A stretch of 64,000 nucleotides of DNA from Neobacillus niacini (GCF_030817595.1 NZ_JAUSZN010000001.1:3235001-3299000); one strand, 5' to 3'. Positions 55,786-63,826 are shown, counted from the stretch's first letter. A program made the numbers and translations. The notes: generated by a model not told the origin, from the sequence alone.

Positions 55786-56415
55786 TTACTCCTCCCCTCT
55801 TTCTAGGATGTTATTAACCTTTTGAGCAGCTTCGTCGATTTTTTTATAGTCCATTACATCCATCAGACTGCCTTTTTTATCCACTAAATAAAAAGCTGAG
55901 TTATGAGCAAAAGTTCCATTATTATCTGGAATCACAATCACACCAAATGCTTTTAATAATGAATCTAGCTCAGCCTTGTCCGGGATTCTTGCCATCCGCC
56001 AGGTTTCACCATCACTTTTAAAATAGTCTTTGTATTTGTTTAAAACAGCGGGTGTATCTTTTTCAGGATCGAAGCTTATGCTTAAAAAGACGATTTCTTC
56101 TCCTTTAACGGTGCTTGGCAGTTTATCGTAAACTTGCTTCATATTGTATTCTAGTTCAGGGCATACGGTGGTACAGGATGTATAGAGAAATGTAATAAAT
56201 ACATATTTATCTTCAAATTCAGATATTGAATATTTTCGCCCCATACTGTCCTCAAGCGTAACATCAGGGAATTTAGGTTTTTCATCTCTTAACTCCTCCA
56301 CTCTGGCGGTTTCGGCAGTAAAGGCAGTGAAGCCATCGGTTCCGATAAAGAACAAGCCTATGCCAAATATTATTACAAGAAAAAATGAGATTTTCGTATA
56401 CCTATTATTGAGCAT
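55786..56415 (-). CDS. SCO1/SenC-type copper chaperone
   Basis: A 209-residue thioredoxin-fold protein anchored by one N-terminal hydrophobic helix (about residues 8-28) and facing the outside. The copper ligands are present: CTTVC near residue 82 and the His of AHNSAFYLVD near 176. SCO proteins load the CuA centre of cytochrome oxidase subunit II. The ATG at 56415 follows GGAAGTGATC. It lies after the ba3 subunit I gene and matches the pathway. Confidence 0.9.
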   Translation of the reverse strand: MLNNRYTKISFFLVIIFGIGLFFIGTDGFTAFTAETARVEELRDEKPKFPDVTLEDSMGRKYSISEFEDKYVFITFLYTSCTTVCPELEYNMKQVYDKLPSTVKGEEIVFLSISFDPEKDTPAVLNKYKDYFKSDGETWRMARIPDKAELDSLLKAFGVIVIPDNNGTFAHNSAFYLVDKKGSLMDVMDYKKIDEAAQKVNNILERGEE

Positions 56416-56447
56416 AGTGATCACTTCCAAATTTGTTTTATTAGAAT

Positions 56448-56482
56448 AAAGAGATAGCCCAATATCTTGGAGCTATCTCTTT
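56448..56482 (-). terminator. Hairpin after the oxidase subunit I gene
   Basis: AAAGAGATAGC and GCTATCTCTTT form a perfect 11-bp stem. The minus-strand T run behind it is short, so some read-through to the SCO gene is likely. Confidence 0.65.
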
Positions 56483-56498
56483 AACTTTATTACTGTCT

Positions 56499-56524
56499 AG
56501 CTCCAGCGCCTAGGCGCTGGAGCT
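56499..56524. repeat. 26-bp perfect palindrome, copy 2 of the dispersed repeat
   Basis: Positions 56499-56524 read identically on both strands (AGCTCCAGCGCC, then TA, then GGCGCTGGAGCT counted to the end). The right half shares GGCGCTGGAGCT with the copy at 20794-20805. It lies directly after the subunit I stop. Confidence 0.85.
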
Positions 56525-56531
56525 ATTCGTT

Positions 56532-58220
56532 TTACCATGTCTTAAACGGTGGTGATCCTGGAGGTGCGTTTACTATAAATTCTGTAAGTGGTATTACGTA
56601 TGCCATTGCAACAACGATGATCATGACTACAATCCAAATGCCCCAGCGCTCTGTGATATAAGGAGTTTTTGTTGCGTTATCTTCTTCCTCTGCAATTGGG
56701 AATTCCGTTTCACCTTTTGGTGCAAAGAACATCAAATTGAATACAGCGTACACTTGCAGAATAACACCAATGATTAACAGTGTTCCCCCTACAGCTAAAC
56801 ACATTAAGTACGGGTCCCAGCCTAAAGCTGTAGCATGGTCGCCATAAGTTGTGTAAGAAGTTCTTCTAGGTGAACCTAGAAGCCCAACGTAGTGCATAGC
56901 ACCTGCCATAAAAATCATACCCACGGTCCAAATCCATGTTTGGATAACACCTAATCGGTTAATTTGCGGCGTTAATACACGGTTTGAAATAAATGGAACT
57001 AACCAGTAACTGATTCCAAAGAATGTCATAACCACTGACATACCTAATGTTAAGTGGAAATGTCCAACAATCCACATGGTATTATGAACAACTTGGTCTA
57101 ATTGGTTTGTGCTTTGTGCAATACCGCCAGCCCCAGCTGGAATGAAGGAAAGCATGGCAATAAATGGTGCTAGGAACCTTACATCTCCCCAAGGCATCTT
57201 CTTCCACCAGCCAATTAAACCTTTACCGCCTTTTCTTCTAGCCGTACGCTCAAATACCGCAAATAGTGCAAAAGCTGTCATGAGTGATGGGAAACCAATT
57301 GCCAAACTCATAAATACGTGCATGAATTTAACGACTGCATTAATACCTGGATCAATGATTTGGTGATGGAATCCACCAGTAATATTCATAATAACGAGAG
57401 CGATAACAACCACACGTGTTAATAAATCACTCCAGCGCTTTCCGCCGATAATTTTTGGTACCACTACGTACCATGCAGAAACTGCTGTTAAATACCAGAT
57501 ATTAACCAATGTGTGTCCAAAAGCCCAGAACAGTGTACGAGCGACCATGACATTGATTGTATCTACCCAGCCAAATACCCATGGGATAATCATAAATAAT
57601 ACTTCTACAGCCACGAACATTAGAGCGAAAAATAATAGAACGAATACACCCGTTGCAAAGTAAGAAAGGATTGGAACGTGTTGTCCTTTATGATTTTTTC
57701 TCCAATTTGCTACTTGGATAAATGCTCCAATACAACACAACCACACACCAACTACAATTAATGCTAAGCCAATATAAAATACAGGATGCGCAGCCATCGG
57801 AGGATAGAAGGTGTACATAACCGATGCTTCATTCATTAAGATCGGAATGACAGCTAATACAAATCCTACAAGCTTAACGTAGAAACCAGTCCACGCAAGC
57901 CTTCTTACTTTTGGAAGAATCCCTCCTAAATTATGAGAAAGTGCTGCATAAAAATATCCAATGGTAAAGAATGCTGTTAACACGAGGATTAGCAATAATC
58001 CATGCGCAGTCAATACTTGATAATAATTAAACCATGTCGGTAACTCTAGCAATCCTGCTCTGTTTAAACCTTGTATTAATCCTAAAAATCCGCCAACTAA
58101 TAATGCCATAAATGCTACAGCTATATATGATTTCGATAATTTTGCATCCTCTGGGTGATATCCCAGCATCTTATTTGTCTTATCTTTAAAACCCGCTTTT
58201 AAATCTGCTTCCATTTTCAT
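56532..58220 (-). CDS. ba3-type cytochrome c oxidase subunit I
   Basis: A 562-residue heme-copper oxidase catalytic subunit with about 13 membrane helices. AHGLLLILVLTAFF near residue 71 carries a low-spin heme ligand, WAFGHTLVNIWYLTAVSAWY near 235 the CuB His and cross-linked Tyr of the ba3 type, HHQIIDPG near 290 further CuB His, and GHFHLTLGMSV near 390 the heme-linked His. It reduces oxygen to water with few proton channels compared with aa3 enzymes. It follows subunit II with a GGGGGGATA site, 13 bases apart. Confidence 0.93.
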   Translation of the reverse strand: MKMEADLKAGFKDKTNKMLGYHPEDAKLSKSYIAVAFMALLVGGFLGLIQGLNRAGLLELPTWFNYYQVLTAHGLLLILVLTAFFTIGYFYAALSHNLGGILPKVRRLAWTGFYVKLVGFVLAVIPILMNEASVMYTFYPPMAAHPVFYIGLALIVVGVWLCCIGAFIQVANWRKNHKGQHVPILSYFATGVFVLLFFALMFVAVEVLFMIIPWVFGWVDTINVMVARTLFWAFGHTLVNIWYLTAVSAWYVVVPKIIGGKRWSDLLTRVVVIALVIMNITGGFHHQIIDPGINAVVKFMHVFMSLAIGFPSLMTAFALFAVFERTARRKGGKGLIGWWKKMPWGDVRFLAPFIAMLSFIPAGAGGIAQSTNQLDQVVHNTMWIVGHFHLTLGMSVVMTFFGISYWLVPFISNRVLTPQINRLGVIQTWIWTVGMIFMAGAMHYVGLLGSPRRTSYTTYGDHATALGWDPYLMCLAVGGTLLIIGVILQVYAVFNLMFFAPKGETEFPIAEEEDNATKTPYITERWGIWIVVMIIVVAMAYVIPLTEFIVNAPPGSPPFKTW

Positions 58221-58233
58221 CCGCTATCCCCCC

Positions 58234-58701
58234 TTATTTAACCGTAATCGTTGTACTCATTAATTGGTGACCGGCACCGCAATATTCATTACAGATCACT
58301 AAATAATTTCCTGGCTTATCAAATGTTTGGGTGATTTTTTGAATATGTCCTGGCATAACCATTGCATTTATATTTGTTCCAGCTACTTCAAATCCGTGAA
58401 CGACATCCTTTGATGTCATAATAAATGTAACTTTTGCCCCCGCTGGTATTTCAATGTTATTTGGATTAAAACCAAACGCTTGTAAGGTCATAACGACTTC
58501 ATATTCGTTGTCACCCATTTTTTTAACACCAGGATTATCATATGGTGCAGTTTGATCAACCTTTTGCGGGTCAATCGTTTCCATATTACTTGGCGGTCCC
58601 ATTTCTAGTGCAAAAGCTTGGTAACCTGTGATTAACATGAACCCCATGATGATACCAAAACTTATCGTAAGCCAAATTTTTTCATCAAGATGCATTTTCA
58701 T
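58234..58701 (-). CDS. Cytochrome c oxidase subunit II (CuA)
   Basis: A 155-residue subunit with a single N-terminal membrane helix (about 10-30) and an outside cupredoxin domain. The CuA site is complete: His in VVHGFEVAG near 111, and CNEYCGAGHQLM near 136-147 with two Cys, His and Met. It accepts electrons from cytochrome c and passes them to subunit I. The short form with one helix is typical of ba3-type oxidases. Confidence 0.94.
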   Translation of the reverse strand: MKMHLDEKIWLTISFGIIMGFMLITGYQAFALEMGPPSNMETIDPQKVDQTAPYDNPGVKKMGDNEYEVVMTLQAFGFNPNNIEIPAGAKVTFIMTSKDVVHGFEVAGTNINAMVMPGHIQKITQTFDKPGNYLVICNEYCGAGHQLMSTTITVK

Positions 58702-58714
58702 CTCTCTATCCCCC

Positions 58715-58861
58715 TTAAATTCTGGCCATATAAAGACCGTATAGAACTATATACGTAGCAACAATTACGAGTCCAACCACTGTTACAGAAATCCATGTTC
58801 CTTTTAGCGGTGCTTCCTGCTCTTGTTTTTTACCTTTATGAGTTACTTTTGTAGCTGCCAT
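58715..58861 (-). CDS. Cytochrome c oxidase subunit IIa
   Basis: A 48-residue protein: a Lys/Gln-rich cytoplasmic start (VTHKGKKQEQEAPLKGTW) followed by one membrane helix (about residues 24-46). Its size, topology and place 13 bases before subunit II match the small IIa subunit of ba3 oxidases, which fills the second-helix position missing from subunit II. GAGGGGG lies about 12 bases before the ATG, rather far. Confidence 0.85.
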   Translation of the reverse strand: MAATKVTHKGKKQEQEAPLKGTWISVTVVGLVIVATYIVLYGLYMARI

Positions 58862-58902
58862 CGAAAAATCAACCCCCTCAATTTGTTCTTACCTTTATAT
58901 TA

Positions 58903-58921
58903 ATTGCGAGTCATTCTCAAT
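58903..58921. promoter_or_regulatory. Fur-like palindrome upstream of the oxidase genes
   Basis: ATTGCGAGTCATTCTCAAT is a partial palindrome that fits a 7-1-7 Fur/PerR-type box (TGAGAAT-G-ACTCGCA on the minus strand) in the first half and poorly in the second. It sits where a promoter for the IIa-II-I genes should be. Regulation by iron is only a suggestion. Confidence 0.4.
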
Positions 58922-58964
58922 GTAGTGAACTGAATCACGGGCGCAGGTTATTTTTATAAAAAAA

Positions 58965-59007
58965 AACTGTCCCTCAAGTTGCACTGTATGCAACTCAAGG
59001 GACAGTT
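58965..59007 (-). terminator. Terminator after heme O synthase gene
   Basis: AACTGTCCCT pairs with AGGGACAGTT, with a longer inner stem of weaker match. On the minus strand nine T follow. Confidence 0.85.
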
Positions 59008-59020
59008 CATTTTTTGATTC

Positions 59021-59938
59021 CTAAAAAGTAACAATAACCATTAGTAAAAAAAGAATCGTTATATAATTTACGGAATATAAAAAGACCACATGTGCCCACT
59101 TTAAATCGTTCTTAGTGAAAAATCCACCGATACTCACAGCTAACCAACCTATATTAAATATAGTTGCAAGTACAATAAAGGCTGTACCTAGAGAAGTTAA
59201 GAAAAACGGTAAAGGCAGTAAACAGGCTACATAGACGACTATTTGCACTTTTGTTACGGCAAACCCGCGTACCACTGGAAGCATCGCTACACCTGCAGCA
59301 CTATATTCTTTACACTTTTTCATAGCAATCGCAAAAGTATGCGGCATTTGAAAAACAAATAGGATCAGAAATAATACAATAGGAACGATGTGCAAGCTTG
59401 ACTCAATCGCTGTCCAACCGATTAACGGTGTTACAGCCCCTGATACACTGCCAATTATTGTATTAAATGTATATCTTCGTTTCGACCACATGGTATATAA
59501 AAATACATAAGTGAACCAACCAATAAATCCATAAATGGTCGCCTCAACAGTGGTTAAAAGTAAAAGGATAAACCCAATTATTGTAGAGATAACCCCCATC
59601 AATAAGACTACTTTTAGTGGGATATTTCCAGTAACAGTTGGACGATTTTTTGTTCTTTCCATGACTGTATCAATATCAACATCATACCAATTATTGAGAA
59701 TAAGTGCTCCGGCCATAACCATTGTGCTGCCGACAATTGTTAATAGGAATAATTCCCAGTAATCAACAAAGGATTTTCCCGTAAAATGCAGGGCAAGCCA
59801 ATAGCCAGAAAAGACAGGCAGAACATTAGCTGTCAAAACACCTGCCTTTAAGAGTGCCTTTAGATCTTTAAGTAATATAGAAGCACTTAATAAGGGTGTT
59901 TTCCTGTTGTTAGTAGAAGGTATTTCGTTTTTATTCAT
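59021..59938 (-). CDS. ctaB: Protoheme IX farnesyltransferase (heme O synthase)
   Basis: A 305-residue UbiA-family membrane enzyme with about nine helices that adds a farnesyl group to heme b, giving heme O. The first Asp-rich motif is NNWYDVDIDTVMERTKNRP near residues 83-101; the second region is KRRYTFNTIIGS near 155. The product feeds heme A for aa3 or ba3 oxidases, in line with the adjacent oxidase genes. Two paralogues are usual in Bacillus (ctaB, ctaO), so the symbol could also be ctaO. Confidence 0.92.
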   Translation of the reverse strand: MNKNEIPSTNNRKTPLLSASILLKDLKALLKAGVLTANVLPVFSGYWLALHFTGKSFVDYWELFLLTIVGSTMVMAGALILNNWYDVDIDTVMERTKNRPTVTGNIPLKVVLLMGVISTIIGFILLLLTTVEATIYGFIGWFTYVFLYTMWSKRRYTFNTIIGSVSGAVTPLIGWTAIESSLHIVPIVLFLILFVFQMPHTFAIAMKKCKEYSAAGVAMLPVVRGFAVTKVQIVVYVACLLPLPFFLTSLGTAFIVLATIFNIGWLAVSIGGFFTKNDLKWAHVVFLYSVNYITILFLLMVIVTF

Positions 59939-60029
59939 TTTCTATACCTCCCTGCACAAATTCCATCACCTTATTAAAGCATACTTTCATATCCTTTTGC
60001 ATGATTTGAATCACTATTAAGGTTTACAG

Positions 60030-60209
60030 TTACCATCCTCGACCTGCACCGCCGCCGCCTGAAGAACCTCCTCCGCCACTGCCGCCGCCTCCCCTTCCAC
60101 GTGAGATAATAGAAAGCAGAAAATAGGTGAGTGTCCCTCCAAAAAACTTAAAATCTAGAAACACAACAACAACGATTATAATGATCAACAGCCATGAAGG
60201 TACTAGTAT
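60030..60209 (-). pseudogene. Gly-rich tail of a TPM-domain (YgcG-like) membrane protein
   Basis: A minus-strand frame of about 58 codons encodes one hydrophobic helix (LLIIIIIVVVVFLDF), an Ile-Ser-Arg-Gly-Arg junction and a tail with repeated Gly-Gly-Gly-Gly-Ser groups ending GAGRGW. This is the C-terminal anchor of TPM-phosphatase-like proteins, whose globular domain is missing. A ribosome-like AAGGTGAT precedes it, but no ATG, GTG or TTG stands at proper distance. It is either a remnant or a tiny gene with odd start. The rest of the 59939-60274 gap shows nothing. Confidence 0.5.
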
Positions 60210-60233
60210 GTATCACCTTGTATTCGAAATATG

Positions 60234-60270
60234 AAAAAAGCTGTGTGGATTTATGGAATCCGCACAGCTT
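60234..60270 (-). terminator. Terminator after the small helical protein gene
   Basis: AAGCTGTGTGGATT and AATCCGCACAGCTT pair with one mismatch and a five-base loop; six T follow on the minus strand. Confidence 0.9.
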
Positions 60271-60274
60271 ATTA

Positions 60275-60505
60275 CTACTTCTCTTTACCTTCGTTCAATT
60301 CATCAATAAGTTGTTTTGTTCTTTTCGCATTTCCCTCTGCAAAGTTTTCTAGTCGTTCCTTTAATTGATCATTATCGTGAATCCGCTCTGCTGTTATCAA
60401 ATATGTTCTCATTAAATCTTCTTCTACTTCAATTGAATGCTCAAGAATTTCTTCCAGGTTATTTTTTTCTACTTCATGCTTTCCTTTAAAAATATTAGCA
60501 GTCAA
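60275..60505 (-). CDS. Small helical protein of unknown function
   Basis: A 76-residue, acidic, almost wholly helical protein (EEILEHSIEVEEDLMRTYLITAERI then LKERLENFAEGNAKRTKQLIDEL). The Glu/His spacing recalls one half of a ferritin-like four-helix bundle, but this is weak. The start is TTG, nine bases after GGAGG; an ATG-CCT-TGA mini-frame overlaps it. It lies 15 bases after hpt and is cotranscribed with it. Confidence 0.7.
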   Translation of the reverse strand: MTANIFKGKHEVEKNNLEEILEHSIEVEEDLMRTYLITAERIHDNDQLKERLENFAEGNAKRTKQLIDELNEGKEK

Positions 60506-60520
60506 GGCATAGTACCTCCT

Positions 60521-61048
60521 TTAATATTCTTCCACAGTCGCAATATATGGTAAATTTCTATACCTTTGGGCATAATCTATGCCATAACCGACAATGAATT
60601 CATCAGGGATGACGAAACCAACATAATCCACAGGCAATTCAACTCGTCTTCTTTCAGGTTTGTCTAAGAGTGTGCAAATTTTAATTTGTTTTGGCTTATG
60701 CATGTTTAGATGGTCTCTTAAGAAATGCAATGTCAATCCACTGTCAATGATATCTTCAACCACAACAACATTTTTATTCGTGATATCTTCATCAAGATCC
60801 TTTAATAGCTTTACCTTTCCGGTTGTTTCTGTTTGGTTGCTGTAGCTAGAAACTGAAATGAAATCAACGTTTATATGTCCTTTCATTTCACGGATCAAGT
60901 CTGCTGCGAATACAAACGATCCTTTTAACACAACGATTAACATAATTGCCTCATTGTTAAAATCTCTTTCAATCTCTTCGGCTAATTCTTTCACTCTTTG
61001 TTTTATTTTATCCTCCGAAATCATCGTATCTTTCACTCTGTATGCCAT
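60521..61048 (-). CDS. hpt: Hypoxanthine phosphoribosyltransferase
   Basis: A 175-residue type I phosphoribosyltransferase that salvages hypoxanthine (and guanine) to IMP and GMP. The PRPP motif VVVVEDIIDSGLTL lies near residues 93-106, the N-terminal flexible-loop region SYSNQTETTGKVK near 68-80, and DYVGFVIPDEFIVGYGIDYAQRYRNLPYI closes the purine site. In Bacillus an hpt gene normally stands between tilS and ftsH, so this may be a second copy. AAGGTAGTAAAC precedes the ATG. Confidence 0.93.
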   Translation of the reverse strand: MAYRVKDTMISEDKIKQRVKELAEEIERDFNNEAIMLIVVLKGSFVFAADLIREMKGHINVDFISVSSYSNQTETTGKVKLLKDLDEDITNKNVVVVEDIIDSGLTLHFLRDHLNMHKPKQIKICTLLDKPERRRVELPVDYVGFVIPDEFIVGYGIDYAQRYRNLPYIATVEEY

Positions 61049-61110
61049 GTTTACTACCTTCCTTCAAATACATTCTAGACTACGTTAGTATTCCAAAAAA
61101 CATCTATTAA

Positions 61111-61298
61111 TAAGCGGAGATTTTCCGGTTAAATGCAGAATGGAGCTCGTTTCGGGGTATATAAGCGGAAATTTTCCGACTATGCTAAGCAAAATCTCCT
61201 CTTTTTGAATTTTTCGAGCCAATAGGCGGAATCTCTCCGCCTATTTATGCCTTTTTTTATACTAATTATTAATTAAGCGGAATTTCTCCGTCTATTTA
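61111..61298. repeat. Four spaced copies of an imperfect palindrome
   Basis: Related 21-26 bp palindromes built on AGGCGGAATTTCTCCGCCT-like cores occur at 61111-61131, 61162-61183, 61221-61246 and 61273-61298, spaced 51, 59 and 52 bases. Each starts TAAGCGGA or ATAGGCGGA and ends TCCG plus TA-rich bases. The last overlaps the stop of the vWA gene. The region between hpt and vWA holds nothing else. The spacers are unrelated, so it is not a CRISPR array. Confidence 0.85.
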
Positions 61299-61924
61299 TT
61301 AGCTAGGTGCTTAAACAAACCTGAACCCGCAACGATCTTGCTGCCCTGTCTTCTCTCCGAAACTTCTTCACATACCATTTTATACATGCTTTCAACACCA
61401 ACCCCTGAAGCTTCGAAGTTAAATGCATTTTGGCTATGAATTCCAAGATTATACGCTTCTCTTTCTGCATCAATATTAGCACCGAGAAAAATGAACTCCC
61501 AGCTATATTTCTCCTGCTGGTGCTTAATCAACTCTTTCACTTTTTCATAGGTAAATTCACGGCTTGCATTCTCAAAGCCATCAGTTGTAATCACAAAAAT
61601 GACCTTACCTGGTCGATCTTCTTTTTTTGTTTTTGATAATCGATATCCTACATCAAGAATCGTTCTTCCTACCGCATCAAGCAGCGCTGTACACCCTCTT
61701 ACATAATATTCTTCTGCTGTCAGCTTCACTTTTTCTGACTCAACGCCATTCCAAATGACTTCATATTGATCATCGAAAAGAACACCTGTGACCAATGTTT
61801 TACCTGCTAATTTCCTCTGATTTTCAATAAAAGCATTAAACCCGCCAATTGTGTCACTTTCAAGCCCTCCCATCGAACCGCTTCGGTCAAGAAGGAAAAT
61901 AATTTCGGTTAGATTACTATTCAA
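61292..61924 (-). CDS. vWA-domain protein
   Basis: A 210-residue von Willebrand factor A domain that fills the whole chain and has no signal peptide. The MIDAS metal site is complete: DRSGS near residues 13-17, Thr in RGCTALLDA near 75, and Asp in TTDGFENAS near 113. Such cytoplasmic proteins resemble TerY-type vWA proteins of stress and conflict loci. The TTG at 61924 (reading MNSNLTE) is preferred, since AAAGGATGA precedes it; an ATG three codons upstream has no spacing. It diverges from an HTH gene, with 94 bases between. Confidence 0.82.
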   Translation of the reverse strand: MNSNLTEIIFLLDRSGSMGGLESDTIGGFNAFIENQRKLAGKTLVTGVLFDDQYEVIWNGVESEKVKLTAEEYYVRGCTALLDAVGRTILDVGYRLSKTKKEDRPGKVIFVITTDGFENASREFTYEKVKELIKHQQEKYSWEFIFLGANIDAEREAYNLGIHSQNAFNFEASGVGVESMYKMVCEEVSERRQGSKIVAGSGLFKHLANK

Positions 61925-62018
61925 CTCTATCATCCTTTCGATTTGTTTATACTATAATAATAGGTGAGTTCATCCATTACTTGGTCGCCTGGTGAGCGAC
62001 ATTTTCGGAGGTTTGGTT

Positions 62019-62510
62019 ATGTTTAATCAAGAGCTATTAGAAGAATTGCAGCATTATATTGATACTCACTTACAGCCAGTTTTTCATGAAATGAAGCTAT
62101 ACAGCTCTGAAGAAAGATTGATTTCTGAGGAGATTCAAAATGTTGATATAGAAAAATTTATAAAAATTAAACGCCAGCCTGCCTTCAATCAAACATTGTT
62201 CCGTTTTATCGATCAAAAAGCTGTAAGCGATGCTGACGTTTACAAACGTGCAGGTATGGACCGAAGACACTTTTCCAAAATACGTACTAACCCCGAGTAT
62301 AAGCCAGGAAAAAATACCGTTATCGCTCTAGCACTTGCACTTGAACTAACAAAAAAAGAAACAGATAAACTATTAAGTTCTGCCGGTTACTCCTTATCTG
62401 ACAGCGACACCTTTGATTTAGTCATTCAATTCTGTCTCGAGAAAAAAATATACGATTTTTATGATGTTAATCAGGCATTGGATTATTTTAGTTTAAATCC
62501 TTTAATATAA
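62019..62510 (+). CDS. Helix-turn-helix protein paired with the vWA gene
   Basis: A 163-residue protein: an N-terminal helical part (about 1-65) and a C-terminal XRE-like helix-turn-helix (about 70-130, with DADVYKRAGMDRRHFSKIRTNPEY). The tail reads LLSSAGYSLSDSDTFDLVIQFCLEKKIYDFYDVNQAL. From memory, this C-terminal region is often joined to macro domains in bacterial stress loci; here it stands without one. The ATG at 62019 follows CGGAGG. It may regulate the divergent vWA gene or work with its product. Confidence 0.78.
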   Translation: MFNQELLEELQHYIDTHLQPVFHEMKLYSSEERLISEEIQNVDIEKFIKIKRQPAFNQTLFRFIDQKAVSDADVYKRAGMDRRHFSKIRTNPEYKPGKNTVIALALALELTKKETDKLLSSAGYSLSDSDTFDLVIQFCLEKKIYDFYDVNQALDYFSLNPLI

Positions 62511-62587
62511 AAAGGAATATACAGACTAATATCGAATTTATCGGATAGAATGGTATTTGTACATAGCCATTAAGAGGAGTGAAGAAA

Positions 62588-63016
62588 ATGCCAGTAAATG
62601 TTTATCTTGTTTTTAATGGTAACACCCGTGAGGCAGTAGAGTTTTATGCGAAAGTATTTAAAACCGAAGCACCACAAATTATGACCTTTGGTGATCAGCC
62701 GCAGCATCCTGATTACCCTATGCCAGAGGAAGCAAAAAATTTAGTAATGCACACTCGACTAAACATTGATGGAAGTACTGTCATGTTCTCGGACAATTTC
62801 CCTGGATCACCATTTATCGAAGGAAACAACGTGACACTTGCATTAGTAAGTAAAAATTTGGATGATATCCAATCTTGGTATGACCAGCTAAAAGAAGGCG
62901 GAACAGTTACGATGGAGCTCCAAGAAACCTTCTGGGCTAAACTCTATGGCCAAGTAACAGATAAATTTGGAATTCACTGGCAGATAAGCCATGATAGCGG
63001 AGAATACGGCAGTTAA
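62588..63016 (+). CDS. VOC-family protein, PhnB/YjdN-like
   Basis: A 142-residue protein with two glyoxalase-type beta-alpha-beta-beta-beta units. It begins PVNVYLVFNGNTREAVEFY and contains GDQPQHPDYP, MFSDNFPGSPF and the C-terminal WAKLYGQVTDKFGIHWQI, the usual pattern of PhnB-like proteins. Metal ligands are not obvious, so the activity is unknown. The ATG at 62588 follows AGAGGAGTG. It is transcribed in the same direction as the HTH gene, 77 bases on. Confidence 0.88.
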   Translation: MPVNVYLVFNGNTREAVEFYAKVFKTEAPQIMTFGDQPQHPDYPMPEEAKNLVMHTRLNIDGSTVMFSDNFPGSPFIEGNNVTLALVSKNLDDIQSWYDQLKEGGTVTMELQETFWAKLYGQVTDKFGIHWQISHDSGEYGS

Positions 63017-63024
63017 TTTTCACA

Positions 63025-63062
63025 TAAAAAAGGGATACAGTCGTTTGGTGACTGTATCCTTT
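63025..63062. terminator. Bidirectional terminator between the VOC gene and the ABC ATPase
   Basis: AAGGGATACAGT and ACTGTATCCTTT form a 12-bp stem with one G-T-type mismatch, with A and T runs on both sides. Confidence 0.88.
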
Positions 63063-63064
63063 AC

Positions 63065-63811
63065 TTATTTCAAGCTTCTACTTAAGAAGGCTTTAGTCCG
63101 TTCGTTCTGAGGATTTGTAAATAATTCCGAAGGGTCCCCAGTTTCAATAATTTCGCCGTTGTCCATGAAAATAACCCGGTTCGCCACTTCCCTGGCAAAG
63201 CCCATTTCATGTGTAACAACGATCATCGTCATCTGCTCTTCGGCTAGTGCCTTGATGACCTCCAGAACCTCTCCCGTCAATTCAGGATCCAATGCTGAAG
63301 TAGGTTCATCAAATAATAAAATTTCGGGATTCATCATTAGTGCTCTAGCAATCGCCACCCTTTGTTTTTGACCGCCTGATAGATTTGCTGGGTATGCATT
63401 TGAATGATCTGTCAGACCAATTTTCCTTAATAGCTCCGTGCTTCTCTGCTGAATGGCTGCAGTTGGCTCGTTCTTTACCAATTTAGGAGGCAGTTCTAAA
63501 TTCTCCTTAACCGTTAGGTGAGGGAATAGATTAAAATGCTGGAAGACCATACCCATTTTAGAAGTAATCTTTTTGATATCCTGCGGTTTTGCGTAGACTC
63601 CATCCTTAACAAACGGATCACCAGCAATCGTAATGCTTCCTCCATTTATTTCCTCCAAGTGAACTAAACTGCGAAGCATCGTACTTTTCCCCGACCCAGA
63701 CGGGCCGATTACCGCTATTACATCATTTTTATTTACATCAAATGTTATCTGTTTTAGTACATCCAGCTTGCCAAACGATTTCTTCAGGTTGGAAACCTCA
63801 ATGATAGCCAC
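63065..63811 (-). CDS. Polar amino acid ABC transporter ATPase (GlnQ-type)
   Basis: A 248-residue ATPase with Walker [10 protein letters not shown] near residue 35, Q-loop [14 protein letters not shown] near 85, signature LSGGQKQR near 143, Walker [16 protein letters not shown] near 160 and switch His in VVTHEMGFA near 200. It drives import of a polar amino acid such as glutamine, arginine or cystine. The GTG at 63811 is preferred, nine bases after AAGGA; a TTG three codons upstream overlaps that site. It follows the permease gene directly. Confidence 0.93.
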   Translation of the reverse strand: MAIIEVSNLKKSFGKLDVLKQITFDVNKNDVIAVIGPSGSGKSTMLRSLVHLEEINGGSITIAGDPFVKDGVYAKPQDIKKITSKMGMVFQHFNLFPHLTVKENLELPPKLVKNEPTAAIQQRSTELLRKIGLTDHSNAYPANLSGGQKQRVAIARALMMNPEILLFDEPTSALDPELTGEVLEVIKALAEEQMTMIVVTHEMGFAREVANRVIFMDNGEIIETGDPSELFTNPQNERTKAFLSRSLK

Positions 63812-63826
63812 ATTTACCAATCCTTC

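Noticed and set aside
61111..61298. CRISPR array
   Set aside because: Only four degenerate palindromes, spacers of unequal length and type, no cas genes in the window.
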